From: Novosphingobium sp. Gsoil 351
GTDB taxonomy: Bacteria > Pseudomonadota > Alphaproteobacteria > Sphingomonadales > Sphingomonadaceae
Assembly (NCBI RefSeq): GCF_009707465.1
Contig: NZ_CP046120.1
Coordinates: 248,001 to 312,000 of the forward strand
Direction: 5' to 3'
Length of the DNA stretch: 64,000 bases
The notes under the pieces are model-generated. The model ran no database searches. It saw nothing but the letters and a program-made list of their open reading frames with translations, and was not told the DNA's origin. Within the stretch, counting starts at the first letter, position 1. Every line of letters starts with the position of its first letter. Below are positions 1-8,153 of the stretch, one piece after another. The position numbers and the translations under genes were made by a program.

Positions 1-963
1 CAGCGGCATCCGGTGGCTGATGTATTTTTCCGGCCGCAAACGCCCCGATTGAACCAGCGGGAACAGCGCGGGCAGCTCCTCGGGGACCGAGCACGTGCCG
101 ATGCGAAAGGTCAGCCCTGCCGCGAACGCGCGTTCGAGCGGGAAAGCGTAGCGGCGCGCCTGCTGGACACCGATCACCGAGACCGTCCCGCGCCGCCGGA
201 CCAACCGCAGGGCCAGGTCGACCGTCGCCTCGCTCCCGACCGCCTCGACCACGCAATCCAGCTTTACACCGTGGGTCGCCGCGCGGATCGTTTCGAGCGC
301 CTCGTCGGGAGCGAGCGCAATTGCTCCAGCCTCGGTCGCCAGCGCCCTCCGCTCGGCCACCGGGTCGATCGCATAGACGACTCCTGCGCCCATTACGAAC
401 GCGCTGTCTACCGCCATCAGCCCGATCGGGCCCAAGCCGATCACCGCCACGCTGTTGCCGGGCCGAATGTCGGCGTTGCGCGCGCCGAACCAGGCGGTGG
501 CGAGTGCGTCGGTCATCATGAGCGCCTGATCCTCGCTGATGCCGCTGGGAATTTTGACCGCGTTGACGTCCGCGACGGGGACCCGGAACGCCTCGGCCTG
601 AACGCCTTGCAAACTGGCCGACAGTCCGTAGCAGCCGCTGGCGTTGCTCTCGCAGGTGTGGACCACACCGCCCAAGCACGAGCGGCACGCCCCGCAACCG
701 ACTGCCGCGGGCATCATCACGCTGTCGCCGACCCTGAGGCGGCTTACGCCCCGGCCCACTTCGACCACCTCGCCGACCGCTTCGTGGCCGACGCAGAAGC
801 CGATATCCTCGCTGAACCCGTGGCCGTGCCAGATGTGCAAGTCGCTGCCGCAGATCGAGCAGCCGGTCATCCGCACGATGGCGTCGCGGTCGGTCTCGAG
901 GCGCGGGTCGTCCATCCCCTCGTGGCGGATGTCACGTACTCCGTAGTAACGCAGCGCTTTCAT
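1..963 (-). CDS. Zinc-dependent alcohol dehydrogenase, C-terminus cut by window edge
   Basis: Medium-chain Zn-dependent dehydrogenase that would oxidise an alcohol or hydroxy compound with NAD(P). The minus-strand frame from ATG at 961-963 is open to base 1 (321 codons visible). Seen: the catalytic-zinc region C38-G-S-D-L-H near residues 38-43, G-H-E-A-V-G at 59-64, four structural-zinc cysteines C90, C93, C96 and C104, and a Rossmann glycine motif (VIGLGPIG) around residue 160. The last part of the coenzyme domain lies outside the window. It is divergent from the amidohydrolase gene at 1041, with 77 bp between the starts. Substrate cannot be told; formaldehyde, threonine or sorbitol dehydrogenase-like relatives share these motifs. 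Confidence 0.9.
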   Translation of the reverse strand, partial: MKALRYYGVRDIRHEGMDDPRLETDRDAIVRMTGCSICGSDLHIWHGHGFSEDIGFCVGHEAVGEVVEVGRGVSRLRVGDSVMMPAAVGCGACRSCLGGVVHTCESNASGCYGLSASLQGVQAEAFRVPVADVNAVKIPSGISEDQALMMTDALATAWFGARNADIRPGNSVAVIGLGPIGLMAVDSAFVMGAGVVYAIDPVAERRALATEAGAIALAPDEALETIRAATHGVKLDCVVEAVGSEATVDLALRLVRRRGTVSVIGVQQARRYAFPLERAFAAGLTFRIGTCSVPEELPALFPLVQSGRLRPEKYISHRMPL

Positions 964-1040
964 GCGGGTCTCCTGAGGGGGCATTGTCAAACGCGCCGCG
1001 CCCCGCGACAACCCCTCAAACGAAAACCGTGGGAGCAGAC

Positions 1041-2081
1041 ATGACCGAAGCGATCCTAGAACCCGATCTGCCCATCATCGACCCACATCATCACCTGTGG
1101 GACTTGCGGCCGCTGATCGCCTCGTTTCCCACTCCGCGTCATCCGTTCGTCGCGACCGTGGCGCTTTCGCCCTACTACGCCTTCGACCAACTGCGCGCGG
1201 AAATCGCTAGCGGGCATAACGTGGTGGGCACGGTCTTCATGGAATGCGGTGCTTTCTACCGCGCCGGGGCCGGGAACGCGATGAAGGTCCTTGGCGAAGT
1301 CGAGTACGTCAACGGCGTCGCCGCGCAAAGCGCGAGCGGGCTGTACGGCGAAACCCGCCTGTGCGCGGGCATCGTCGGTCATGCTGACCTGCTGCTCGGC
1401 GACTCCGTGCTGCCTGTCCTGGAAGCGCTCAAGTCCGTGACACCGCGCTTCAAAGGCATCCGTCATTCCGCCGCGTGGGATGCCGATCCCGAAGTCCTGG
1501 GCGCGCCATTCCATGCGCCACGGGGTCTCTATCTCGACCCGACATTCCGCGAAGGCTTCGCTCACCTCGGCAGACTGGGATTGACTTTCGACGCCTGGCT
1601 GCTTGAGCCGCAACTCGGCGACGTCTTGTCGCTGGCGCGCGCTTTTCCGGACCAGCCGATCGTGCTCGACCACTGCGGCACGCCATTGGGGGTCGCATCG
1701 TACAAGGGCCGGCTCCACGAGCGCTTCGACTCCTGGCGCGATAGCATCCGCGACCTTGGCAAGTGCCCGAACGTCTCGATCAAGCTCGGCGGGCTGGCCA
1801 TGTACTTCGCCGGCCTGCCCGACCACGGACCCGAAGCCGGGCTTTCGTCAGAGACACTGGCGGCGATGTGGCGACCCTATATCGAAACATGCATAGACGC
1901 GTTTGGACCCAATCGAGCGATGTTCGAGAGCAACTATCCCGTCGATCGCTGGGGCGCGAGCTACGCGGTGCTGTGGAACGTCTTCAAGCGGCTGGTGAGC
2001 GGGGCTTCGGCGGACGAAAAGCGCGCTCTCTTTGCGGGTACGGCGGCGCACGTCTACGGTCTGGAAGGGCTGGCCTACTAG
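1041..2081 (+). CDS. Amidohydrolase family protein (COG3618-like, TIM barrel)
   Basis: A 346-residue metal-dependent hydrolase of the amidohydrolase superfamily, related to lactone and dicarboxylate hydrolases. Seen: N-terminal metal motif IIDPHHHLWD near residues 12-21, a central LDHCGTP segment carrying a conserved His, and a late FESNYPVD segment typical of one subgroup, where other members have GSDWP. The ATG at 1041 is preferred over the upstream one at 984 because GGGAG lies just before it and the metal motif then sits at the usual distance from the N-terminus. Substrate is unknown. Divergent from the alcohol dehydrogenase, so a shared catabolic role is possible but only inferred. Confidence 0.85.
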   Translation: MTEAILEPDLPIIDPHHHLWDLRPLIASFPTPRHPFVATVALSPYYAFDQLRAEIASGHNVVGTVFMECGAFYRAGAGNAMKVLGEVEYVNGVAAQSASGLYGETRLCAGIVGHADLLLGDSVLPVLEALKSVTPRFKGIRHSAAWDADPEVLGAPFHAPRGLYLDPTFREGFAHLGRLGLTFDAWLLEPQLGDVLSLARAFPDQPIVLDHCGTPLGVASYKGRLHERFDSWRDSIRDLGKCPNVSIKLGGLAMYFAGLPDHGPEAGLSSETLAAMWRPYIETCIDAFGPNRAMFESNYPVDRWGASYAVLWNVFKRLVSGASADEKRALFAGTAAHVYGLEGLAY

Positions 2082-2082
2082 C

Positions 2083-2496
2083 TCAACCCACCGCCGCGAG
2101 CGGCCGCCAGCGATCGACGAAACCACTGTTGCTGGTGAATGGATAGATTCTCCAGCCGCCTTCGCGCCACCACACGACATGCTTCATCGTCTTGCCGTTG
2201 GGGCGGTTGAAGGCGCGGTAGAGCGCGATCACCGGCTGGCCTTCGGGGGCGGGCTGCGCGGCATCGCGCCAGTCGTCGCCGCCGGCCACGGCTTCCTCGT
2301 CGTCGCGGCGGGTGTTCCACGCGGCGATTGCTGCGGCATCGTTGGTCTCTCGCGGCCCGGCCATTTCGCACCGCGCGCAGAACACCTGAGCCCAAGTCCT
2401 GCGGCGCATCCGCTCGCAGCCCCGGCGCAGGCAGGGGTCGCCTCGTTCACACCACGGGTTGGGGCACGGGAGCAGCCGGGATCGGGTGTCGGTCAT
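2083..2496 (-). CDS. Lar-like zinc-ribbon protein (restriction-alleviation family)
   Basis: A 137-residue protein whose N-terminal half resembles the Lar restriction-alleviation family. Seen: the opening LLPCPNPWC, a second cysteine pair C-A-R-C about 35 residues on, and the hallmark AAIAAWNTR. These suggest a small zinc ribbon. The C-terminal half (about residues 75-137) holds a W-W-R-E-G-G-W core and no motif I recognise. The start could be the ATG at 2496 or an in-frame one at 2538; 2496 puts the zinc motif at the N-terminus as in the family. Lar genes are usually phage-borne, but no other phage gene is nearby. Function here is unknown. Confidence 0.65.
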   Translation of the reverse strand: MTDTRSRLLPCPNPWCERGDPCLRRGCERMRRRTWAQVFCARCEMAGPRETNDAAAIAAWNTRRDDEEAVAGGDDWRDAAQPAPEGQPVIALYRAFNRPNGKTMKHVVWWREGGWRIYPFTSNSGFVDRWRPLAAVG

Positions 2497-2601
2497 GGCT
2501 TCGATCGCTTTGTTGCGGGCGGTCCTTTTCCGCCGCAATTGGGTTAACGCGATTCGCGCTGCGCTGCGGTGACCGCGCCCACAGCCCAGCTATGCAAGCT
2601 G

Positions 2602-3144
2602 TCACACCGGCTTAAGCGGGACGAGAATCGGAGGGACGGTGGCGATGGTGACGGGATCGCCGATTCCGACCTCGCCGGACGCGACGACCACCGCCATCAC
2701 TCCGGCCTTGCGGATCAGGGTCTTACCCGCGCCCTTCTCGAGCACCGCTCCCATTAGGCCAGGCGCTATCCCGTCGAGCTTGAAGCAGGGGTTGCGCAGC
2801 CCGGTCAGCTCGATCACCGCCCTCGTGCCAAGCCGTAGCCTGGTCCCGGCGGACAGACCGAGCAAGTCGATCCCCCGCGTCGTCACGTTCTCGCCCATCC
2901 GAGCAGGCGCGATGACAAAGCCTTTGGCGTACAATTCGTCGAACAGTTCGGCATGGATCAGGTGAACCTGGCGCAGGTTGGGCACGGTGCGCTGCTTCAC
3001 CCACCGCGAACGATGCTGCATCGTCAGCCCGGCGTGCGCGTCACCCTCGACGCCGAGACCGGCGATCAGGCGGACCCGCGCGCACGGCTGCTTCGACACC
3101 CGGTGCAGATCGTCGCGAGCAAGGGCCAGTACGTGTGCGGGCAT
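2602..3144 (-). CDS. MOSC domain-containing protein
   Basis: A 180-residue MOSC-domain protein. This sulfur-carrier beta domain is found at the C-terminus of molybdenum cofactor sulfurase and in stand-alone proteins such as YiiM. Seen: an early segment with the conserved GVEGDAHAG, then R-Q-V-H-L-I-H, GENVTTRGIDLLGL, and a late TGLRNPCFKLD holding the conserved cysteine. AGGAA lies about 6 bases before the ATG at 3144; an ATG two codons upstream (3150) is too close to it. Probably acts in molybdopterin-related or detoxifying reactions; the substrate is not evident. Confidence 0.85.
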   Translation of the reverse strand: MPAHVLALARDDLHRVSKQPCARVRLIAGLGVEGDAHAGLTMQHRSRWVKQRTVPNLRQVHLIHAELFDELYAKGFVIAPARMGENVTTRGIDLLGLSAGTRLRLGTRAVIELTGLRNPCFKLDGIAPGLMGAVLEKGAGKTLIRKAGVMAVVVASGEVGIGDPVTIATVPPILVPLKPV

Positions 3145-3240
3145 TGCCATTTCCTAGCCCGCGCCGCTCAACTTTGACAGTAGCCCCACCGCTACGTATC
3201 GCGCCAGTTAACCGTCCGATTAAGCCTACCGGAGACCTGC

Positions 3241-4221
3241 ATGCCGCTTCCCGCACCCTTCGATCGCCTACGTTTGCCTGTGATCGGTTCGCCGCTGTTC
3301 ATCGTCTCGGGTCCGGAGCTCGTAATTGCGCAGTGCAAGGCGGGGATCGTCGGCAGTTTTCCGACACTGAACGCTCGGCCCTCGGGCGTACTCGATGAAT
3401 GGCTCCACCAGATCACCGAAGAGCTGTCCGCGCACAACCGCGACAATCCTGATCGGCCCGCCGCGCCCTTCGCTTGCAACCAGATCGTCCACAAAACCAA
3501 CAACCGCCTCGACGAAGACATGGCGGTCTGCGCCAAGTGGCAAGTGCCGATGGTCATCACCTCGCTCGGCGCGCGTGAGGACGTCAACAACGCGGTTCAC
3601 GCTTGGGGCGGGATCGTGCTCCACGATGTCATCAACGACCGCTTCGCGCGCAAGGCCATCGAGAAAGGCGCAGATGGGCTGATCCCGGTCGCGGCCGGAG
3701 CGGGCGGGCATGCCGGAGGTCTTTCGCCGTTCGCGTTTATGGCCGAACTGCGGACCTGGTTCGACGGATTGATCGCACTTTCCGGAGCGATCGCGCACGG
3801 CCGCTCGATCCTCGCCGCCCAGGCCCTCGGCGCCGATTTCGCCTATATCGGCACCCCGTGGATCGCCACGCACGAGGCGAACGCCACAGAAGGCTACAAG
3901 CAGGGCATCGTCGCAGGCGATGCGGCGGGGATCGTGTACACCAACCTGTTCACCGGCATCCACGGCAACTATCTACGCTCGTCGATCGAAAACGCCGGGC
4001 TGGATCCCGACAACCTGCCGGTCAGCGATCCCAGCGCGATGAACTTCGGGTCGGGTGGTAATACGAAGGCGAAGGCGTGGAAGGACATCTGGGGCTCGGG
4101 CCAAGGGATCGGCACGGTCAAGGTGGTCGAATCCGTGAGCGAGCGGGTCGACCGGTTCGAAGCTGAATACAACGCCGCGATCACCGCACTTTCCGCCAAC
4201 ACCGCGCCGTTCGCACGCTAA
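3241..4221 (+). CDS. Nitronate monooxygenase (2-nitropropane dioxygenase family)
   Basis: A 326-residue FMN-dependent TIM-barrel enzyme that would oxidise alkyl nitronates to carbonyl compounds and nitrite. Seen: an N-terminal PVIGSPLFIVSGPELV strand, GIVGSFPTLNAR near residue 37, the family hallmark GAGGHAGG after DGLIPVAA near residue 155, and a QALGADFAYIGTPW phosphate-binding segment further on. Length matches class I enzymes. It stands alone between the MOSC gene and an unknown minus-strand gene. Native substrate is uncertain, because many members act on propionate 3-nitronate or have no known substrate. Confidence 0.88.
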   Translation: MPLPAPFDRLRLPVIGSPLFIVSGPELVIAQCKAGIVGSFPTLNARPSGVLDEWLHQITEELSAHNRDNPDRPAAPFACNQIVHKTNNRLDEDMAVCAKWQVPMVITSLGAREDVNNAVHAWGGIVLHDVINDRFARKAIEKGADGLIPVAAGAGGHAGGLSPFAFMAELRTWFDGLIALSGAIAHGRSILAAQALGADFAYIGTPWIATHEANATEGYKQGIVAGDAAGIVYTNLFTGIHGNYLRSSIENAGLDPDNLPVSDPSAMNFGSGGNTKAKAWKDIWGSGQGIGTVKVVESVSERVDRFEAEYNAAITALSANTAPFAR

Positions 4222-4420
4222 TCTCAGTTTAGGTACGAGCTGCCGCTTGGCTGCCGTCCATACTTGGGTCGGCCAGCAGCGAATCGACGTCCGAGCCACC
4301 CTGCGCGGTCATCGAACCGGAGGAAATCAAGGCGACAATCGAGCCTAGGGCTGTCCGCCTGACCGATGGGGGTTCGGAGGCGACAACGTAGAATTTGTGA
4401 TCAATAAAAAAGACCAGCCA

Positions 4421-4999
4421 CTAGCTCGACAAGCATCCTTCGCCGGATGCCAAGGCGGTCAATCCGAGCGCCGGGAAGGGGCTACCATTCAGCCATCCGA
4501 CCACGGCTGCGGCGAAGTAGTCCGCCGCCATCAATGAAGCGGCAGGAATCCAGACCAGCCCAACCGCCCCGGTCGAGCCCGCCAACGCGGTTCCCAGGAC
4601 GACGCAGCCCCGCACCACCGGCAACATAGCCGCCGCGCCCGCCAAGTGCGCACCCGGTCGCAGCTCGACGACCTCGAATCCGCCGTCTCGCCATTCGCTT
4701 GTCTCGCCAAAATGATGGGCGATTCGCGGGCGTGGTTGTGCGCTACCCGGGATCAACCCGACGATCTCGAAGGTCAGGCCGGTGATCAGCAACTCGGCCC
4801 AGCCTTCCGGGCTTTGTGGCGCATACGAAACCGCGAAAGCGCCCGCTGCCTCTCCGGCCAAGCGAACGTCGTCGATCGAGGGCCGCCCACCCGGCGGAAA
4901 AAGCAGGGCGAGCAGCGCTCGCTCCGGAATTGGCGGATGTTGATCCACGCTGTCGGTCTCGACCCCACGGCCCTTCGGTGTCACGTTCTTGATTGGCAC
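4421..4999 (-). CDS. Conserved hypothetical protein
   Basis: A frame of about 192 residues from a GTG at 4999. It could run further upstream, but that stretch would lie under the flavodoxin-like gene that ends at 5049, so the GTG start is chosen. Seen: a hydrophilic N-terminus, a mixed alpha/beta-like middle with EGWAELLITGLTFEIVGL, and a hydrophobic Ala/Gly/Val-rich last third with PVVRG, VGLVWIPA and FPALGLTAL. No signal peptide and no catalytic motif I can name. It follows the flavodoxin-like gene on the same strand with 49 bp between, so the two may be co-transcribed. Confidence 0.55.
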   Translation of the reverse strand: MPIKNVTPKGRGVETDSVDQHPPIPERALLALLFPPGGRPSIDDVRLAGEAAGAFAVSYAPQSPEGWAELLITGLTFEIVGLIPGSAQPRPRIAHHFGETSEWRDGGFEVVELRPGAHLAGAAAMLPVVRGCVVLGTALAGSTGAVGLVWIPAASLMAADYFAAAVVGWLNGSPFPALGLTALASGEGCLSS

Positions 5000-5048
5000 G
5001 GCAGCGCTGTCTGCGTCGAGTCCCGTCTCTCCGCATCGGGCACCGGCG

Positions 5049-5528
5049 TCAGAACGCACCCATCGCCAGCCCCGCGCCAAGCGCCTGGCCCAACGCGCGG
5101 CAACCTTCCAGGTCGCCGGCCGCAACCGACTTGGGCGCGAGAATCGTGGCCGGCGTTTGCGCGGCAGTGTTGACGATCAGCGATTCTGCGACCCGGCGCA
5201 GCCGCCAGCCCTTCGCGATCCGGTCGATTTGCCGCTGCGCGCCGCTGCCATCGCTTCCGGCAGCGATCAGCGTGGCATAGGCGCGCCCTTCGATGCGGCC
5301 GAGCAGCGGATAATAGCTGCGGTCGAAGAACTCCTTCATCGCTCCGCTCATCGTCGCGAGGTTTTCCGGGCAGGCGAACAGATAGCCTCGAGCGGCGAGG
5401 AGATCGTCGGGCTGGGCCTCCGCCGCCGTGATCAGACGGGCCTCGCCCTCACCCCGCGCGCCCTGCCACGCGGCCTCGGCCATCGCGCGAGCGGCGCCGG
5501 TGCGCGAATGCCAGACGATCAGCAACAT
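5049..5528 (-). CDS. Flavodoxin-fold / NAD(P)H-dependent FMN oxidoreductase-like protein
   Basis: A 159-residue protein with a flavodoxin-like fold. Seen: an N-terminal LLIVWHSRTGAA phosphate-binding strand-loop, GYLFACPENLATMSGAMKEFFDRSYY in the middle (the P-E-N and M-K-F-F-D-R pattern of NADPH-dependent FMN reductases), and a second flavin-contact loop near IAAGSDGSGA. It would bind FMN and act in one-electron transfer or flavin reduction in the cytosol. Divergent from recJ, with 87 bp between the starts. The substrate or redox partner cannot be told. Confidence 0.8.
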   Translation of the reverse strand: MLLIVWHSRTGAARAMAEAAWQGARGEGEARLITAAEAQPDDLLAARGYLFACPENLATMSGAMKEFFDRSYYPLLGRIEGRAYATLIAAGSDGSGAQRQIDRIAKGWRLRRVAESLIVNTAAQTPATILAPKSVAAGDLEGCRALGQALGAGLAMGAF

Positions 5529-5615
5529 CGCGGATCAGGCGAGCATTTCGCGCCCTCCCCGTCAATCGTTGCGGTGCCCCTTCCCCCCCCGCCGGGGTTG
5601 GGATAGCGAGCAGCG

Positions 5616-7406
5616 ATGATCGACGTGCTGGGAATTGGCCGCTCGCTAAGCGGGCGCGCATGGCGTTGGCGCGGCGGCAATGGCGATTTTGGCGACGACG
5701 CGATCGACGGCGGCCGGCGCGCAGAGGGGCTCGACGATCTCGTCACACAACTGCTGCTCGCCAGAGGCGTGAAGCGCGACGATCTGGTCAGGCACAAGAC
5801 GCCGACGCTACGGGCGTTCCTGCCAGACCCGTCGCTGTTCAGAGACATGGATGTCGCCGCTGAACGCCTCGCCCGCGCGGTCACCACCGGCGAACGAGTG
5901 ACGATCTACGGAGACTACGACGTCGATGGTGCAACCAGCGCGGCGTTGCTGATCCTCGTCCTGCGCGATCTCGGACTGGAGGCGGGCTACTACATTCCCG
6001 ACCGCCTCCTCGAAGGCTACGGCCCCTCGGGCGATGCACTCGTCAAGCTGGGCGCCGAAGGCACAACGCTGGTGGTGACGGTCGATTGCGGGGCGATGGC
6101 ACACGAGGCGCTGGCGGCGGCGCACGAGGCGGGGGTCGAGGTGATCGTGGTCGATCATCACAAATGCTCGCCCGATTTGCCGCTGGCGACCGCGCTGGTG
6201 AACCCCAACCGGCTCGACGAAAGCGACGAAGGCGCGGCGTTTGGCCACCTTGCCGCGGTGGGTGTCGCGTTCCTCCTCAGCATCGCGCTGGTCCGCACCC
6301 TGCGGGCGCAGGGCTACTTCGCCGACCGCGTCGAGCCCGACCTGCTCGCACTGCTCGATCTGGTCGCGCTGGGGACGGTCGCCGACGTCGCCGCGCTTCA
6401 CGGACTCAACCGCGCCATGGTCGCGCAAGGGCTCAAGGTAATGGCGCGGCGCGGGAACATTGGGATGGCCGCACTGATAGACGCTTCGCGGCTCAGCAAA
6501 GCGCCAACGTGCAGCGACCTTGGTTTCGCGCTGGGGCCGCGGGTCAATGCCGGGGGCCGGGTCGGCGAAGCGACGCTCGGCGTGCGTCTGCTGACTACCC
6601 GCGACGCCGACGAGGCGCGCGATATTGCTGCCCAATTATCCCGCCTCAACGACGAACGCCGCGGAATCGAGGCGGCTGTCCAGGAAGCCGCCGAAGCGCA
6701 ACTGGCGGGTCAGCACAACCGCGCGGTTGTCATTGTGTCTGGCAGTGGATGGCATCCGGGCGTGATCGGAATTGTCGCCGGACGGCTCAAGGAAAGGACC
6801 GGCAAACCCACGCTGGTAATCGCGCTCGACGAGATCGACGGCACCGGCAAAGGTTCGGCCCGTTCGATCGCCGGGGTCGATCTGGGTGCCGCGATCATCG
6901 CCGCGCGCGAGGCCGGGCTTCTTGAGGCGGGCGGGGGTCACGCCATGGCTGCGGGGCTTACGGTGCGCACCGGGGGAGTGGCGGCGCTGGCAGACTGGCT
7001 TGATGCGAGGCTTGCCGGCGCTGTGACAGCCGCACGCACTGGCGAGACCATGCTTATCGATCTCAGCCTCACCCCCGGCGGCCTGACCCCCGATCTGACA
7101 TCCGCGCTCGAAGCCGCGGGACCGTTCGGGATGGGCTGGCCGGGACCGCGAATCGCGCTGGGGCCGCTGAGGATGATCAAGGCGGACGTTGTCGGCACCA
7201 ACCACCTGCGGATGATAGTTGGTGGCAACGACGGCATTTCGTTCAAGGCTATCGCCTTTCGCGCGGTCGAGACCGAGATGGGTCAGGCGCTGCTCCACGG
7301 TAGCAAGGGGCGGCGATTCTGGCTTGCCGGGCGCCCTAGACTCGACGACTGGGGCAGCCGCCCCGCCGCCGAATTGCATGTCGAGGACGCCGCCTGGGCG
7401 GATTGA
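5616..7406 (+). CDS. recJ: Single-stranded-DNA-specific exonuclease RecJ
   Basis: A 596-residue RecJ, a 5'-to-3' exonuclease on single-stranded DNA in RecF-pathway recombination and mismatch repair. Seen: the DHH-domain motifs DYDVDG near residue 107, VDCGA, and VDHHKC near residue 182; then GPRVNAGGRVGEA; the DHHA1 motif GGGHAMAAG near residue 445; and a C-terminal OB-like region. These acidic and histidine residues bind the catalytic metals. Length is typical. The following VOC gene starts 13 bp downstream and may be co-transcribed. Confidence 0.96.
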   Translation: MIDVLGIGRSLSGRAWRWRGGNGDFGDDAIDGGRRAEGLDDLVTQLLLARGVKRDDLVRHKTPTLRAFLPDPSLFRDMDVAAERLARAVTTGERVTIYGDYDVDGATSAALLILVLRDLGLEAGYYIPDRLLEGYGPSGDALVKLGAEGTTLVVTVDCGAMAHEALAAAHEAGVEVIVVDHHKCSPDLPLATALVNPNRLDESDEGAAFGHLAAVGVAFLLSIALVRTLRAQGYFADRVEPDLLALLDLVALGTVADVAALHGLNRAMVAQGLKVMARRGNIGMAALIDASRLSKAPTCSDLGFALGPRVNAGGRVGEATLGVRLLTTRDADEARDIAAQLSRLNDERRGIEAAVQEAAEAQLAGQHNRAVVIVSGSGWHPGVIGIVAGRLKERTGKPTLVIALDEIDGTGKGSARSIAGVDLGAAIIAAREAGLLEAGGGHAMAAGLTVRTGGVAALADWLDARLAGAVTAARTGETMLIDLSLTPGGLTPDLTSALEAAGPFGMGWPGPRIALGPLRMIKADVVGTNHLRMIVGGNDGISFKAIAFRAVETEMGQALLHGSKGRRFWLAGRPRLDDWGSRPAAELHVEDAAWAD

Positions 7407-7419
7407 GGAGCGATGATCG

Positions 7420-7800
7420 ATGTTCAGCCACGTCACCTTGGGCACCAACGACTGGGTCCGCGCGCGCCCGTTCTGGATCGCGGTGATGGAGGTACTGGGC
7501 CATCCCATAATGTTCGAACGCGAAGGCGGCATCGCCTTCGGTCCCCCGATCGGACCGAAGACCTTCGTCGGTGCCCCGTTCGATGGCGCGCCCGCGGTTC
7601 CTGGCAACGGCGTCCACGTGGCCTACCTGGCGGCTGATAGGGCGACTGTCGATGCGTTCTACGCTGCCGCGCTCGCGCACGGAGGCAGCGATGAGGGTGC
7701 GCCGGGTTTGCGACCGCACTATCATCCCAACTACTACGGCGCATACGTGCGCGATCCCGACGGCAACAAGCTTCAGGCGGTGTGTCATTCGCAGGCTTGA
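7420..7800 (+). CDS. VOC (glyoxalase/bleomycin resistance-type) family protein
   Basis: A 126-residue vicinal-oxygen-chelate fold protein. Seen: two beta-alpha-beta-beta-beta halves, an N-terminal FSHVTLGTNDWVRARPFW, GVHVAYLAADRATVDAFYAAAL in the middle, and a closing YGAYVRDPDGNKLQAVCH that carries the usual C-terminal metal-ligand region (HPNYYGAYVRDPDGN). GAGGAG at 7405-7410 overlaps the recJ stop and sets the ATG at 7420. The reaction is unknown; members range from lyases to dioxygenases and drug-binding proteins. Confidence 0.85.
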   Translation: MFSHVTLGTNDWVRARPFWIAVMEVLGHPIMFEREGGIAFGPPIGPKTFVGAPFDGAPAVPGNGVHVAYLAADRATVDAFYAAALAHGGSDEGAPGLRPHYHPNYYGAYVRDPDGNKLQAVCHSQA

Positions 7801-7855
7801 CCCTTTGGGACCCCTATCCTAAACGCGCGGGCCTTGGCGGCGCCATATGCTTTCA

Positions 7856-7930
7856 GGCCCCATCGTCTAGCGGTTAGGACGCGGCCCTTTCACGGCTGAA
7901 ACACGGGTTCGATTCCCGTTGGGGTCACCA
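7856..7930 (+). tRNA. tRNA-Glu (anticodon UUC)
   Basis: A 75-nt cloverleaf with genome-encoded CCA. Acceptor stem GGCCCCA pairs with TGGGGTC, the D stem is GTCT/GGAC, the anticodon stem CGGCC/GGCTG encloses CTTTCAC giving anticodon TTC, and the T arm holds GGTTCGATTCC. Near-identical to the second tRNA-Glu 63 bp downstream. Confidence 0.97.
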
Positions 7931-7993
7931 TCCCGGTCGCGCTTGACGGCGCGCGTGGATGCGGCGACATGGCGCGGCCGAGCGATGGTTACC

Positions 7994-8068
7994 GGCCCCT
8001 TCGTCTAGCGGTTAGGACGCGGCCCTCTCACGGCTGAAACACGGGTTCGATTCCCGTAGGGGTCACCA
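7994..8068 (+). tRNA. tRNA-Glu (anticodon CUC)
   Basis: A 75-nt cloverleaf with encoded CCA, differing from the upstream copy mainly in the anticodon loop (CTCTCAC, anticodon CTC) and one compensated acceptor pair (GGCCCCT with AGGGGTC). The pair reads GAA and GAG. The arrangement suggests duplication followed by an anticodon change. Confidence 0.96.
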
Positions 8069-8153
8069 TCGCCAGTCTTGCTGAGAGCGCATCTGCGAAC
8101 GGTCGCAATTTCGTAACGCTCGTGTCACATCGCTCGTCCAGACCGTCCGGGCG

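Noticed and set aside
13..1044. Long plus-strand frame of 343 codons opposite the alcohol dehydrogenase
   Set aside because: Low-complexity, Arg/Asp/Ala-rich composition with no motif; the minus-strand dehydrogenase has zinc ligands and a Rossmann motif, so this is an antisense shadow.
2083..2496. Prophage region suggested by the Lar-like gene
   Set aside because: No integrase, capsid, terminase or att repeats in the neighbourhood.
8112..8130. Possible Pho box (GTGTCACAT) upstream of the degenerate regulator
   Set aside because: Only one half-site matches; the unit 11 bp upstream (CGTAACG) does not.
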